Assembly: GCA_012862575.1 (NCBI GenBank)
Contig: BLSF01000009.1
Coordinates: 496,001-560,000 of the forward strand
Source of the DNA: Parietichytrium sp. I65-24A
Lineage: Eukaryota; Sar; Bigyra; Thraustochytrida; Thraustochytriidae
Direction: 5' to 3'
DNA: 64,000 nucleotides
Under the pieces are notes generated by a model. That model ran no database searches. It saw only the letters and a list, made by a program, of their open reading frames with translations, and was not told the DNA's origin. Both the position numbers and the translations under genes were made by a program. Below are positions 38,515 to 49,005 of the stretch, piece after piece (the first letter of the stretch is position 1; each line of letters starts with the position of its first letter).

Positions 38515-39663
38515 ATGTCAGCGTCATTTCTGGCAGATGCGTATAGCAATACGCGCGAGGTGCCCATGGCAGAGGCAAACGAAGGCGAGGACGTCAATCT
38601 GGAGGCCATGGACGATGACGATGATGACGATGGTGGAATCGCGGCGCTCACCAGCGAGCGTTTGTTCAAAATCACCAGCTACTTGAAAGGACTTGATGGT
38701 CATCCGTTCGCGACCTATGCTGATCTGCACGCTGCCGTGGATATCAATTTGCAGCTCCACGATGATCTCGTGGAGCGGCTCAAGCAAAACCCGCGCATCG
38801 TGCTAGACGAGGTGGAGGAGAAGCTCAAATTTCAGCCGAGATTCAATATCTTTGACATTCCCAGCTTACTCGAGGCTCTGGACACTTGTCCTGACGGTCT
38901 TGGGAGCGCGGAGATCCTGGACTCTGCGCCGTCTGGATTCCAAGCGGAGATGGAAAAGGCAATATCCATGGGCTTGGTGCTGGCGCTGAGAAACAAACAC
39001 GGTGAAAAGGGAAAAAAGACCTTCTTATTCCCTCGTGGACCATCGTTTCTCGTGCCCCTGACTGGGACTGTCTCGAAGGAGGAGGGTAAACTCTTTCTCA
39101 GGAGCAGCAATGACCTCCGCGACGAGGTGAGTAGAGGGGATTTGATCATTGTCGGTCAAGAAGGTGCGCGAGAACTAGAGATGAATAACATCGAGTTGCT
39201 GGAGCGATGCACCTTTCGCATATCAACAGAGTCAACAAGCAACCGAACGTTGGTAGAGCGCCTTGCCAGAATGGAGAAGCCTTATTCGAGGTCATCCTCC
39301 AAAGAGGCACAACCAGAAAAAAACCACGAGTTTACTCGAAAATTCTCCAAGAACAAAGTTCCGCTCGAGTCAGTCGGAGCCGGAGATGGATTGCAATGCG
39401 CGAATGCCAAAGTTTTCAAGCACGGGTGCACGAACGACCTTAGAGAGGTCTGGCGAACAGTTTGCAGCACCAGCAAATACGCTTTCAGACCATCTGACTC
39501 TGCGGCATTGGATCGCTTGCTTTTGGAAAACAGGCTGACCAGTACCGAGTGGCTACAGCTTGGAAATGGCCAGAAGAAACAGAGGGTCATCAAGAAGCCG
39601 AAGGCCAGAACTGGAAGACGCAATCTCAAAGTTACGAACGCACACATGGTTGGCAACTTGTAA
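38515..39663 (+). CDS. GTF2E2: Transcription factor IIE subunit beta
   Basis: 382 aa from MSASFLADAY; the frame opens upstream, but with a GTG and a GGAA-repeat-derived basic stretch, so this ATG is preferred. TFIIE beta works with TFIIE alpha to bring TFIIH to the RNA polymerase II pre-initiation complex. The winged-helix core is clear at about 50-125: KITSYLKGLDGHPF, DLVERLKQNPRIVLDEVEEKLKFQPRFNIFD, matching the NPKI…YxFKPxYN block of the human protein. A second winged helix lies around 125-230. The basic C terminus (GRRNLKVTNAHM, 365-378) corresponds to the conserved end of the family. An insert of about 60 residues (about 258-310) is Ser/Lys-rich. The protein is longer than the usual 290 aa but fits the family well. 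It is nuclear. Confidence 0.9.
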   Translation: MSASFLADAYSNTREVPMAEANEGEDVNLEAMDDDDDDDGGIAALTSERLFKITSYLKGLDGHPFATYADLHAAVDINLQLHDDLVERLKQNPRIVLDEVEEKLKFQPRFNIFDIPSLLEALDTCPDGLGSAEILDSAPSGFQAEMEKAISMGLVLALRNKHGEKGKKTFLFPRGPSFLVPLTGTVSKEEGKLFLRSSNDLRDEVSRGDLIIVGQEGARELEMNNIELLERCTFRISTESTSNRTLVERLARMEKPYSRSSSKEAQPEKNHEFTRKFSKNKVPLESVGAGDGLQCANAKVFKHGCTNDLREVWRTVCSTSKYAFRPSDSAALDRLLLENRLTSTEWLQLGNGQKKQRVIKKPKARTGRRNLKVTNAHMVGNL

Positions 39664-39991
39664 ACGCCGATTGTCGCGTCGGCGTCACGATTGCAATTGA
39701 GGGCAAAGCAGAAGATATTGTGAAATATCACTAGATTAGCTCATGGATGCCATGGTCGCATCTTCATTCAGCCTTCCTGGTCAATTGCCCTGCTCTGTTG
39801 CTGTGATTTTGATTTTGTTTGTGTATATAGAGAATAAGAATTCAAAAGTACTTTCTGTTACTTTTGTTAGCTCTCAGAGTGCTTCCCGGCATCACGAGAT
39901 CGAAGAGGCAAAATAAATAGATAAAACATAGTAGGCTTTCAACAGCGAGTTTTCGAGAACAAAAAACGGCATTTTTCGAAATGCTCCGTCT
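39664..39991. other. Convergent 3' spacer
   Basis: AT-rich, with AATAAATAGATAAAA near 39913. Probable 3' UTRs of TFIIE beta and the Sec14 gene. Confidence 0.4.
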
Positions 39992-42076
39992 CTACTGTTC
40001 GTCACTCTTGGTAGCATGTTTGGTTGCGAGGTTTGGGGCGTTGTTGATTTGGAAACGGTGAACTCTCCAGCAGCATAAGGCCCTCTCCGGCATTTCTTCG
40101 TCCGTTTCGGCTTGAATTACGAGACTGCCATCCACAACCGCATGATCCAGGCGCTTAAGTACACTCCAACCGACCTTGCGGCTAAAGTAGGCAAAGTCGT
40201 GGACGTCAATATCTATCTCAAAGTAGTTTGGCCCATGAAAGAACTGATACTGCGGTCTCACAAGCCAGGGGGTGTTGTTGTACCTGGCATGCAAAGCGCG
40301 CTCCACGCGATTCAGTTTCATATGCTCCGGGTTAACAATTGAGGCTATGCACTTGAGCCGCTCTCGGAACGGGTCTGATTCAAAGCAATGCACGAAACGG
40401 TGGAAAAGCTGCACCGAGACATCGTCAGGGGACTGTCTCGCCCAGTCGCTGAGACGAAAAATCGCGCTAATTCCTGCATTCCGCCCATCAGTTTTAGATT
40501 TGCCGAAAACTGGGTTGGTCGGTTCGTATAGTGGTGCCTGGATGCTCATGACTAGAATCTCTGGCAGTCCTGACTTGTTTTCGGAGGTGCACTCAAATAG
40601 GCTCTTGTGAAACTCTACCTTTGAGGCTATATGAAAGTCCTTATTGTTGCTTCCCAAAAGGTCCATGCCAAGCAAGTCATATATGGCGCTCCCCGAAGGT
40701 TCCTTCTTCTTGAACTTTCGGTAATCGGGACCACGGCGCAAGGAGAAGGTAGAAGCATGTATACGTGACCACGAATTCACTGTCTCAATGTTTGCCACGA
40801 GTGTATCGTCACCAACTTGGTGCACGAAATTGCCAAACGGTCTCTTGGCGGATCTCTCGGTCGTTTGTGAGGAAACTTCGTCAGCAATCGCAAGGTCAAT
40901 AGAGATATCGGACGACCCCACGGACCATGCCGATGAGCTTGTTCGTGAGGAGGCGCTCCGAACAAGAGCTTCCAGTCGCCCGTCTTGTGCATCGAGGAAC
41001 CGGGTGAATTCTGATTTGTCGTGGTTTAAATTGTCCATGAGCTCCTCAAAGTCCACCATGTCCCACTCCTCCTCTGGCAAAGCTCCTCCTAAACGCTCTT
41101 CCAGATTGTCTGCGCTAACAAATTCTGCAAACGAGTACGACTTTGGGGCGAAGAACTGCGGGCCATTGGAGGATGCCCCGTCGCCAGACAACCCCGTGGC
41201 GCCGCGACTAGATTGGTCTTCAGGGTCACGATTCGTGCGTGTGCCATTTTGCAAACCTTTTGGCGCTCCATCGTCGTCATCTTGCGCGCTCGAGTCAACA
41301 TGGCCTTGATGGTTTTGCCCAATGTTGTGAAGGAACGCAGTCCACACACCAGACCAGCCACCCGAATCTCCAGTTTCACCCTTTTGCTCGCTGATAAAGA
41401 CGAATTTTTTACAAGTCGCATCGGGTAGCCCTGTAGCCGCGAAGCGCCAGGCAAGCCAGTTCACCGCACTCATGGGATACACGAGTCCTAGAGCGAGCTT
41501 CCTGGGAAAGAATCTCACGAGTGTGGACATTAGCAGATGAAGCATCTCTCTATCGAGGTTCTTTGAAGATGCTCCTTTCAGATCCAACAGCAGCGTAACT
41601 GGAGCGTCACTTTGGGTCAGGGCCTGCAGCTGCTCCAGCTTCCAAAACACGTATCTTACGGTTGCCTCCGCAGTGAAGGTCTGCGGGTTGTGCCGCATTA
41701 CCCGCACAACAAGAATGTTCCGCCCTTCCAAATCGCGCCCGCACCAGTACGCCGCCCGCTTCCTGTCCTGCGCAACAAATTCAGCGGAAGGCCCCAGAAT
41801 TACGTCCACACCCATTTCGCGACGCCAAACCAGTTTTTCTGCCAGCCTCTCCGAGGCTTTTCGAGCATCCGAATTGGAAAGCTCAAGCTCTCGAAGAATT
41901 TCCGCATCTGTTATGGGCCGCTTTGCCAGAGCAGCAGTCAGACCTGTTTTTTTAAGATCGTTTTCGGATCTGGTCCCCGTGCTCGTACTGCACAGACAAA
42001 ATCTCGAGGAGGCCGATTCTTCCCTATCTAGATTCCGAAGTATCTCGCGCAGATGGGCGCGGACTCTCGAGTCCAT
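39992..42076 (-). CDS. Sec14 (CRAL-TRIO) plus EDR2_C lipid-binding protein
   Basis: 694 aa from the first ATG (MDSRVRAHL); the frame continues upstream from a TTG. A CRAL-TRIO N-terminal helical region (about 52-90, ARKASERLAEKLVWRREMG) precedes the Sec14 lipid-binding fold (about 95-235: GRNILVVRVMRHNP, LLLDLKGAS, FPRKLALGLVYPMSAVN, FVFISEQKG). A disordered acidic/Ser-rich linker follows (about 240-420). The last part (about 470-680) matches EDR2_C: WARQSPDDVSVQLFHRFVH, YNNTPWLVRPQYQFFHGPNYFEIDIDVHDFA, EMPERALCCWRVHR. Sec14 proteins exchange phospholipids between membranes, and EDR2_C also binds lipids, so a lipid-sensing or transfer role is likely. This EDR2_C is diverged from the pair in the 30-33-kb gene. 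Confidence 0.85.
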   Translation of the reverse strand: MDSRVRAHLREILRNLDREESASSRFCLCSTSTGTRSENDLKKTGLTAALAKRPITDAEILRELELSNSDARKASERLAEKLVWRREMGVDVILGPSAEFVAQDRKRAAYWCGRDLEGRNILVVRVMRHNPQTFTAEATVRYVFWKLEQLQALTQSDAPVTLLLDLKGASSKNLDREMLHLLMSTLVRFFPRKLALGLVYPMSAVNWLAWRFAATGLPDATCKKFVFISEQKGETGDSGGWSGVWTAFLHNIGQNHQGHVDSSAQDDDDGAPKGLQNGTRTNRDPEDQSSRGATGLSGDGASSNGPQFFAPKSYSFAEFVSADNLEERLGGALPEEEWDMVDFEELMDNLNHDKSEFTRFLDAQDGRLEALVRSASSRTSSSAWSVGSSDISIDLAIADEVSSQTTERSAKRPFGNFVHQVGDDTLVANIETVNSWSRIHASTFSLRRGPDYRKFKKKEPSGSAIYDLLGMDLLGSNNKDFHIASKVEFHKSLFECTSENKSGLPEILVMSIQAPLYEPTNPVFGKSKTDGRNAGISAIFRLSDWARQSPDDVSVQLFHRFVHCFESDPFRERLKCIASIVNPEHMKLNRVERALHARYNNTPWLVRPQYQFFHGPNYFEIDIDVHDFAYFSRKVGWSVLKRLDHAVVDGSLVIQAETDEEMPERALCCWRVHRFQINNAPNLATKHATKSDEQ

Positions 42077-42172
42077 GTTCCCTGATGGAGCGCGAAACCT
42101 TGACGCGCTCGGACCGAGAAGTCGCCAGTGCTCTGCCGCGCGCTTGGTCAATTGCAGGGAAGCTCACTGAGA

Positions 42173-42556
42173 CTAGGCCATGAACGGTGTCTCCTGCGGC
42201 AAAGTGCTGGAGACTAAGTAGAGCTCGCCGCACACCGCAGCGTTTGCCAGTTGCTCTGTCTCTGTCCTGAGCGGCTCCTCAATCTTCTGGCGAAAGGCGC
42301 CTGGTCCCTCTCGCTCGGAATCTTCTCGCCGCGCGACTCTTTGCTTCGCAGTGACTGGAGTCTCGAGCAACTTGATTTCCTCTGTGCCTCCTCGTACTTT
42401 TGCGCTGGCTCGCGTTGCCTCTCCTCTGACATTGCCACTGCCACTTGGTATGACATGGAGGACATCGGAGGTCTCGGACTCACAGTCTGTACTGGTACCA
42501 AGCACTGGTACCTCTGTGCTACCGTGAGACTTGGTGTGTAAAATGATCCGAGACAT
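42173..42556 (-). other. Possible small ORF upstream of Sec14 gene
   Basis: 127 codons from an ATG with Glu/Arg/Thr-rich composition and a region near codons 60-105 (VTAKQRVARREDSEREG and on) that could be helix. It ends 96 bases before the Sec14 start, so it may be a long upstream frame in its leader rather than a gene. No family seen. Confidence 0.3.
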
Positions 42557-43489
42557 GCGAGGCGCGTCTTGGCATGTAAACTTACTGACTGTGAGTACAG
42601 TATTGGCACGTGGTTTGCTGGCCGATTGACTTGTGAAACGAGCGACGAGACTCACATGACATGACTGACATGACTGATATGACTGTCGTGGTGTGGCATG
42701 TTTCTTTTTGATGTGGTGTGTCAGGCCAGGAAAGGGGGGGGATTCGCGCATACAGAAGCTGAGAAGCTGAGACATGGAGTGCTCACAAGTGAAAGGTCTG
42801 AACTGACAGAGAATTCTGAAGTCTGAGTTCTGAATTTGATGTTGCCACCGACGAAGATGGAAAAGATGGAAAATGGAATATGATGGGGAGGAATGGCCAG
42901 GGACGACCACCCACAACCAAAGCGAAGAAGGTTAGAGTTTTGAGGGGTGGGAGGGATGGACAGTCCAAAACTTCCGTTGGTAAGATACCTTATGCACTGT
43001 GTGTGTGCGACTGAGAGACTATGTTTACGCTAACTGCGATGTTTACCCTCTCCTGCGGCTGGTGCTACTAGTTACGGTACTCAGTACTCTCAGTACTGAA
43101 ACTTGGAGGACAACTATTAGGTACTATTAGGTGAATTATATCTTAGCATCAGTTTGCCAGCAAAGTGGAAAAAAATCTTTGGCTGGGTGTGCGCTACGAG
43201 TGAAGCAATGATTGATGCTCGCAGCTGGTCGAAGAATCTAGCAAAGTTTGGTTAGGAATTGCGAGCGGTCTCACCGCTGGAACTGGCAGTGTTGCCTGCT
43301 TCGCAGCATTTCGTAGGCGATGGATGCACCCGGGGATATCAGGGGTGTCAGATGGATCAGAATATGTATCAATCTAGCAGATAATCGAGGAAATGCGGGC
43401 AGATAATCGAAGGTCTTACAACGTTATCGCTTGAATGCTGTCCGGTGCTCAACAGGTCGAGTTCCCCTCAGGATTCGGAAAAAATATGG

Positions 43490-43902
43490 CACGTTTGGTC
43501 GCTGCACAGGGCGTACCGGTAAATACGTGCAAAGTGGACATGAGGTTCACCTCGACATTGGGTTTTTGACAAAAAAAAGGCACAGAATGCTGGTTTGATC
43601 TTTAGTTCATCCATGAACATTTGATTTTGGTGTTTTGCTGCAAGCATTCTTGTCCATTTGGTCGCTGCACAGTGCTTATATATGTGCAGTGTAGACAAAA
43701 GGGTTCAAAATGAAGTGCACCGTAAACAAACCCTATCGGAAGGTGGGGTGACCAAAAAAAAAGCACAGAATGCTGGTTTGATCTTTAGTTCATCCATGAA
43801 CATTTGATTTTGGTGTTTTGCTGCAAGCATTCTTGTCCATTTGGTCGCTGCACAGTGCTTATATAGATGTGCAGTGTGGACAAGAGGATTCAAAATGAAA
43901 TG
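43490..43902. repeat. 183-bp-period tandem duplication with third partial copy
   Basis: Copy 1 (43570-43718) and copy 2 (43753-43902) are near identical over about 148 bases, starting CAAAAAAAA-GCACAGAATGC and ending TCAAAATGAA. Upstream, 43490-43560 carries a decayed third copy of the TTTGGTCGCTGCACAG part. The dispersed repeat copy C fills the gap between copies 1 and 2. Confidence 0.9.
43711..43750 (+). repeat. Dispersed ~45-bp repeat, copy C
   Basis: TGAAGTGCACCGTAAACAAA followed by CCCTATCGGAAGGTGGGGTG. It is embedded between the two copies of the 183-bp duplication. Confidence 0.7.
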
Positions 43903-44021
43903 CAAAGACCTAGTGCAGCACAAAGAAGAATTGGTGCTGTTGTCTTTGAGAACGTCATCTTCAAGCGGAACAAGCCATCAAGAAACAAAATAAACACAAA
44001 CGAAAAGTACATTCATTGAAT

Positions 44022-47000
44022 CTATTCAAAGTCGGGAACCTCCAGAGCAACGACTTCCGTGTCCGCGTCTTCAACCTCGAAAAGCATGTCGCCGTCGTAG
44101 TAAATCTTCCCAGCACGCTTGGCTCGCAAGAGAATGCCCACTAAAGTGTCTGAGATGTCTTCATACACCTCTAAAAGCTGTCCAAAGGTCGTCACTGGGC
44201 GCCCAAAGTCATCCTCTTCTCCCACATCGTGAATCACCTGGAGTAGGCGGTTGATCTCAAAGTCGATCCATGCCGCTGCAGCTTTCATGCGCTCTTGCTC
44301 ACCAACTTTGCGGAGCTGTTCGTCAAAGTGATCGTCAAGATCACTCTCTTCTGAGTCTTCTTCAGATTCTGATAGAATGGAATCGCGATCTTCGTCATCG
44401 AGATAGGTCTCTTCGTCCTCCTCAATCTCACCCAGGCGAAGGCCGGTCAAGTATTCAATACCGTCCACGGCAGCCTGGGTGAAGCTCTGAAAGTAGGACA
44501 TGAAGGAGCTCGATGCTTCCATCGGACCACTCTTGTTCATAACTTCTGCGGCAGCAGCCGCTGCATCCCTGTCACTCGTTTTTGATTTTCTTACAGGCTT
44601 GGGCGGTGCGGCTGTCTTGACTACAGTTGCTGACTTTGTAGCAGGCGCTAGCTTTGTCGCCGCTTTCGCTTTCTGCCCTGCAGCCTTGGAAGTGCCTCGC
44701 AATCGCGCCATAAACGAAGATCGGCGCCGCTGATGCTCCTGCACTGCTTCTACATGACCAGACTTTCGGCGCTCCACTGCAGCCTTGTATTCATCTTCCT
44801 TCTCGTTTCGAAGTGACGCAAACCCAAACTCCTCCATACCTGTTTTGGATCGATTTGCCTCAATCAGCTCCTGGGTCTCCCTCAGCGCCTTTTTCACGGC
44901 CGCAGCTTTCGCCATGGCATCCAGTTTTTCGGTTTCAAGGCGAGTGGCTGCGAGTTCAGTTTCGAACCGCTTCTCCTCCGCCTGCTCTCGCGCATATGCG
45001 GCCTTCTTCGCCAATTCCTCCACTTTGCGATGCTGCTTCTCCGTAACCTTCTTCGCCGCCAGTTGCTCGAGTTTCTGTAGTGCGACCCGCTCTGATTCAA
45101 GCTTCTCTTGTTCCTCGCGAGCTGCTTTGGCTGCTGCTTTCTCGGCCGCAGCTTGCTTTTTCTCAATTTCCTCTGCTTCCCGTAGAGCTTGGTCTCGAAC
45201 AACTTTCGCTGCCTCCTCGGCCCTGCGCTTAGCAGCCTCGGCGTTTGCCATATGTTGCTCTGCAAGAAGGATGGCCTCGTCAACCTTTGCAAGCTCCAAA
45301 ACGATCGCGTTTGCGGCGTTTGCTTCAGCGATGACTTCCTCTGTTTTTTCCACGATCTCTTCCGCCTCCGCGCGCTCCGCTGCTGTACGTACAGCTACCT
45401 GCTCGAGCTCTCTTGCCTCTTCTTTCACTTGTTTGTACTCCATCTCGAGACCTTCACTGTCGCTGTCGCGACCATTCTTCCGGGCCTCTTTCACGGCCTC
45501 CTTGAGCTCCGCCTCTTTCTGCTTTGCCTTCGAAAGTTCCTCCATAGCTGCGGCATTTTCCATCTCCTTCAAAAGCTTGACCCGCTCTGCCTCCGCAACC
45601 TGATCGTGTAAATCTTCTTGCTCGGCATAAGACATCACATTCAGCCCCAGGTTGGATTGCACAGAGACTCGAGCCGACTCGTGAGCCTTCAAAGCGGCTG
45701 TCGCAAGACTTCCCACACGAGATTGGCGATCGGCAGCCACTCCGGCGGAGATGGATCGTGTGACGCCAGATTCGCGAATACTCTCTAGGCTGGCAGCTCG
45801 AGATTTCTTTTGGGCTTGCGCCTGTCTTTTCATCTCTGCAGCTTCGCGCTCCAAAGCCAAGATGCGCTGCTCGAGCAAGTGGACCTTGTCATGCTCTTCC
45901 TGGAATTTTTGTTTCATGTCTACCGAGGAATGCTTCCTTGTGGGTTTGGACCTCGCCTGCTTGGGGCGGCGTCCATCCTCTCCTTCGCTTTCGCTGTCCT
46001 CTGCGGATGATTCAGACGAAGACGTAAATGCATTACGTTCCTCCCCTTCTGAGCTCGAATCTGTCTCGTACGTTTCACTGTCGTCTCCGTCTTCCTCCTC
46101 TAGGTGAAGAGCATCATCGTGGTGGTCCTTGTCCGAGGACTTTCCAGCAGCACTCGACGCCAGCAAACTCGGAGCGTCCAAACGGCCCGAAGACCTCTTG
46201 GACGATCGCTTGCTCGCGACGGACCTCTTGGAAGATCTCCTGGCTGACGATCTGGAGGATCGTCTACTTGCCACAGACTTTTGCGAAGCCCTTCGGCTTA
46301 CAGCAGTTGATGAGCGGCGAGAAGAAGAAGAAGAAGGCTTATCGCCTTGCTCCTTTTCGCCCTTCTCTTTGTGTGACTGGGGCGGCTCAGGTGCTGGAGG
46401 CTGTGCCTTCTCCAGGGGCTCGGGCTCGGTTGGCTCTTCCTCCGGTTCTAGAAGACCATTCAGCTTGCGATAGTTCGCAAGGCGAGCCTTATATTCGCGC
46501 TCATCCAAAGACCTGGTCCGTTGACCCTGGCCCATCAGCACAGGGCTGTTCACAGCGGCGTCCGCCTCTTGAAGCTTGCGCAAGACACGTGCGATGGTAT
46601 GCATCCAATACGTTTTGTCCTCTTGAGACTCAGCGGCCAAATACACCGTCTCCGAAAAATCGGAGAGCATGAAGCCATTCTTGCGGCTGTTTTTGATGCG
46701 GCGCAGGATGGAGTCTGCGGCGTACCAATTCTTCGAGAGGAACAGAACGCCTGCGCGCTCCTTGTCCGACATCTTGTGGTAGTACTCAAGCCTGTCCGTA
46801 TAGAGCTTGAAGTATCTCCTGCGCCAGTTCCTGCCGTTCCTCATCGAGCGCTTGTACAAGTGGCCCTCCATGAGAGGTTTTTCGACGAACGACCCATTTC
46901 GTTTGAGTGAGAGACCTTTCTGCACCAATTGCTTGTTCTTCTTGTTCTTCTTGCCCTTCTTGCCCACTCCTTTTCCCTTGCTGTCCTCCGTGAGGTTCTT

Positions 47001-47165
47001 GTCCAGAACATACTTGTGCACACTGTCGTAAACATCCTGGGAAACCGCTCCTTTGGCGACAAGGCTTCTCATTTCCTTGAGTTTTTGGAACGAGTCAAAC
47101 TTGTCGTCCATCTGCTTCCACTGCTTGACAAACTCGTTGTCATCCTTGTTCTTGTCCTCCGCCAT
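44022..47165 (-). CDS. PH / coiled-coil / Costars-domain protein
   Basis: 1047 aa. A PH domain lies at about 95-200 (KPLMEGHLYKRSMRNGRNWRRRYFKLY, ending YWMHTIARVLRKL), with basic residues that suit phosphoinositide binding. Residues 250-400 are Ser/Arg/Lys-rich with repeated RRSS/KRSS units, then acidic. A long Ala/Glu/Arg coiled coil spans about 415-830. The last ~85 residues (963-1047) match the Costars domain of ABRA/STARS and ABRACL: EINRLLQVIHDVG, PVTTFGQLLEVYEDISDTLVGILLRAK, GKIYYDGDMLFE. Costars binds or regulates actin and serum-response signalling in animals, and actin dynamics in Dictyostelium. The protein may tether actin regulation to membranes. The PH plus Costars combination is not one I know as standard. 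The start is the first ATG in the frame. Confidence 0.85.
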   Translation of the reverse strand: MAEDKNKDDNEFVKQWKQMDDKFDSFQKLKEMRSLVAKGAVSQDVYDSVHKYVLDKNLTEDSKGKGVGKKGKKNKKNKQLVQKGLSLKRNGSFVEKPLMEGHLYKRSMRNGRNWRRRYFKLYTDRLEYYHKMSDKERAGVLFLSKNWYAADSILRRIKNSRKNGFMLSDFSETVYLAAESQEDKTYWMHTIARVLRKLQEADAAVNSPVLMGQGQRTRSLDEREYKARLANYRKLNGLLEPEEEPTEPEPLEKAQPPAPEPPQSHKEKGEKEQGDKPSSSSSRRSSTAVSRRASQKSVASRRSSRSSARRSSKRSVASKRSSKRSSGRLDAPSLLASSAAGKSSDKDHHDDALHLEEEDGDDSETYETDSSSEGEERNAFTSSSESSAEDSESEGEDGRRPKQARSKPTRKHSSVDMKQKFQEEHDKVHLLEQRILALEREAAEMKRQAQAQKKSRAASLESIRESGVTRSISAGVAADRQSRVGSLATAALKAHESARVSVQSNLGLNVMSYAEQEDLHDQVAEAERVKLLKEMENAAAMEELSKAKQKEAELKEAVKEARKNGRDSDSEGLEMEYKQVKEEARELEQVAVRTAAERAEAEEIVEKTEEVIAEANAANAIVLELAKVDEAILLAEQHMANAEAAKRRAEEAAKVVRDQALREAEEIEKKQAAAEKAAAKAAREEQEKLESERVALQKLEQLAAKKVTEKQHRKVEELAKKAAYAREQAEEKRFETELAATRLETEKLDAMAKAAAVKKALRETQELIEANRSKTGMEEFGFASLRNEKEDEYKAAVERRKSGHVEAVQEHQRRRSSFMARLRGTSKAAGQKAKAATKLAPATKSATVVKTAAPPKPVRKSKTSDRDAAAAAAEVMNKSGPMEASSSFMSYFQSFTQAAVDGIEYLTGLRLGEIEEDEETYLDDEDRDSILSESEEDSEESDLDDHFDEQLRKVGEQERMKAAAAWIDFEINRLLQVIHDVGEEDDFGRPVTTFGQLLEVYEDISDTLVGILLRAKRAGKIYYDGDMLFEVEDADTEVVALEVPDFE

Positions 47166-47414
47166 GGTTCCCGAGCTCCGTCTCGACCGACTTTCTCACG
47201 AATCACCTGTCTCCGGCGCCAAACTTGCTGAACGGGGACCGCAGCCGAGGACACCGGCGTACGCTCAGGCAGTCCTGTCTATTACAGTAGCACGCGCCTT
47301 GACTGCGATGTCCGAAGGAGGAGCGGTGTTCCGCGATGCTCAAGCTGGCAGCTGACAGTGAGGTCTACAAGCCCTACAACACCTGCCAGTCAGGCGCTGT
47401 CCGTGGCATTACAT

Positions 47415-47440
47415 GGCAGTACCCCAGTACCGCAGTAACA
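47415..47440. promoter_or_regulatory. AGTACC motif pair
   Basis: CAGTACCCCAGTACCGCAGTAA, 250 bases upstream of the PH/Costars start. A candidate upstream element, inferred from recurrence only. Confidence 0.3.
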
Positions 47441-47798
47441 CACCCCGAGACCTAGACGCCACGCTTGTGGTACTTGTGATAGCCACAACCGTGATCAAAC
47501 ACACACAGCGTAACCTAGCTCTAAGCGTCTCCCTCCCTCCCCCTCACTCTCTCCCCCGTTCTCTGCCTGCTCCTCCGGCCGTCTCCTGGCAGTCACGGTG
47601 AACTTGAACTTCGAACGTTGCGAAAGTCTGCGAATGTCTGCGACCAGGAGAGACGCTGAGGTGTCCGTCGCTCCAGTAGGTCCAGTAGCTTCAGTGCCGG
47701 CCCGGGAGCTCATGAATGCTCGAGACACTCAAGACGATCGATAAGTACTCTCGGTACTGTATTAGCATTAGCAAACCTTGAGAGAGCGGTCTCGAAGG

Positions 47799-47853
47799 TC
47801 TCATGGCGTCTCATGGCGTCTCATGGCGTCTCATGGTGACTCAATGCGTCTCG

Positions 47854-47886
<33 letters not shown>
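47799..47886. repeat. CTCATGGCGT decamer array and (GATT)n
   Basis: About five decamer units, the last two degenerate, run directly into eight GATT tetramers. Confidence 0.9.
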
Positions 47887-47890
<4 letters not shown>

Positions 47891-49005
47891 AATGTTTATG
47901 TTTCAAATGAACATTGAATTGATTGACTGTCAGTGAGAGGGAAAGAAAGAGCACAGATTCAATTACTGCCTCGTGGTGTGAACGTGTGTGAACCCCAAGT
48001 GGTAGTACTCTTAGTCGCCAGCTATGTAAAATGGTAAAATGTACATGGACAAATCAATTTTGTGCACACACTTGGCATGTGATTAGAAGCGAGCGTAGGA
48101 AAATTGATAGTGAAAACCATTCCTCCCCAGCAGAAAGATGTCTTGAATCTTCGTGCTCGACGACTGCAGAAAGTGCAGTGATTGTGAGGTAGCGCCCAAC
48201 CACCATAACCTAAACCATGGGGATTCGCTAGGAGCTATCAATATTGAAACCTCGTATTAATATCTAGGTGAAATACGCAGTTGGTCGCAATGCCAAATCT
48301 GGCGATGCAGTTTAAAGGATGCAAGACTTTTTCAACGAACAGACACTACATTTGTCGGAAACATGAAGACGATCGCGACTCCGTTGAGTAAACTTCCAAT
48401 TGGTCGCTTTCAATTGGCACGACCATCGTTGCTTTTACTAGACTTTAGAAATGCATTTCACACGCCTACTTTGCACCGCGAGCAGAGCAGGCGGGTCCCG
48501 CCACGCTCTTCAGACTCTTTCAGAGCTGGTCAAGCATACCAAGATACTGTTTGCTTCTTAAGATGCTAAAGCACCAGCCTTACTCGCAGCAGGTGGTTGG
48601 TTACCCAGCCGCCTATTAGCGCGTGGACGAACAGATCAGCTGAGCATGCATAGCAGCTATGGGCTCTATGGGCTGGTGGGTGTCCGTCACTTATTCGCCA
48701 GACTCTGGACTCGGAGTGAGTCCAATGTACAACTAACTGTACCTTCGCAGTGTTTCTCTTTGTATCCCTTCCCCCCACCATCACTGCGGCAACAGTGCAA
48801 ACAGCTTGTGCCAGGAGCACGGGGCAGTTTGAGCGGCTTCGCGATAGCTTTCGCGGGGTCTGGTAAAGGCAGCTTAGACGACTGATCCACTTGTCCTCTC
48901 CGCAAACAGAGTTCGGGAGCCACCCTGGCAGTTGGCAGTGCAGAGCGTCCACTGAGGCTGCGACAGCTTGAGCCCTTAAGCACAGCCCCGCAAAAGCCCC
49001 ACTGA

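Larger units (their letters stand above)
42077..44021. other. 1.9-kb spacer with tandem duplication and motif clusters
   Basis: GTACT/GGTACC elements at 42487-42515, 42581-42610 and 43062-43099. (ACATGACTG)n-like repeats at 42653-42684. A 183-bp-period duplication (listed below) near the right end. A 127-codon minus-strand frame (42173-42556) has mixed composition and is only weakly plausible. Confidence 0.4.
47166..49005. other. 1.8-kb divergent spacer with repeats
   Basis: GTACT elements at 47415-47440 (AGTACCCCAGTACC) and 47741-47760, the CTCATGGCGT array (47799-47853) and a (GATT)n tract (47854-47886). Open frames on both strands have no protein-like features. No gene supported. Confidence 0.4.

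Noticed and set aside
42557-42916. Extension of the frame upstream of 42556
   Set aside because: It continues only through a non-ATG start and is low-complexity with His/Ser/Gln runs.
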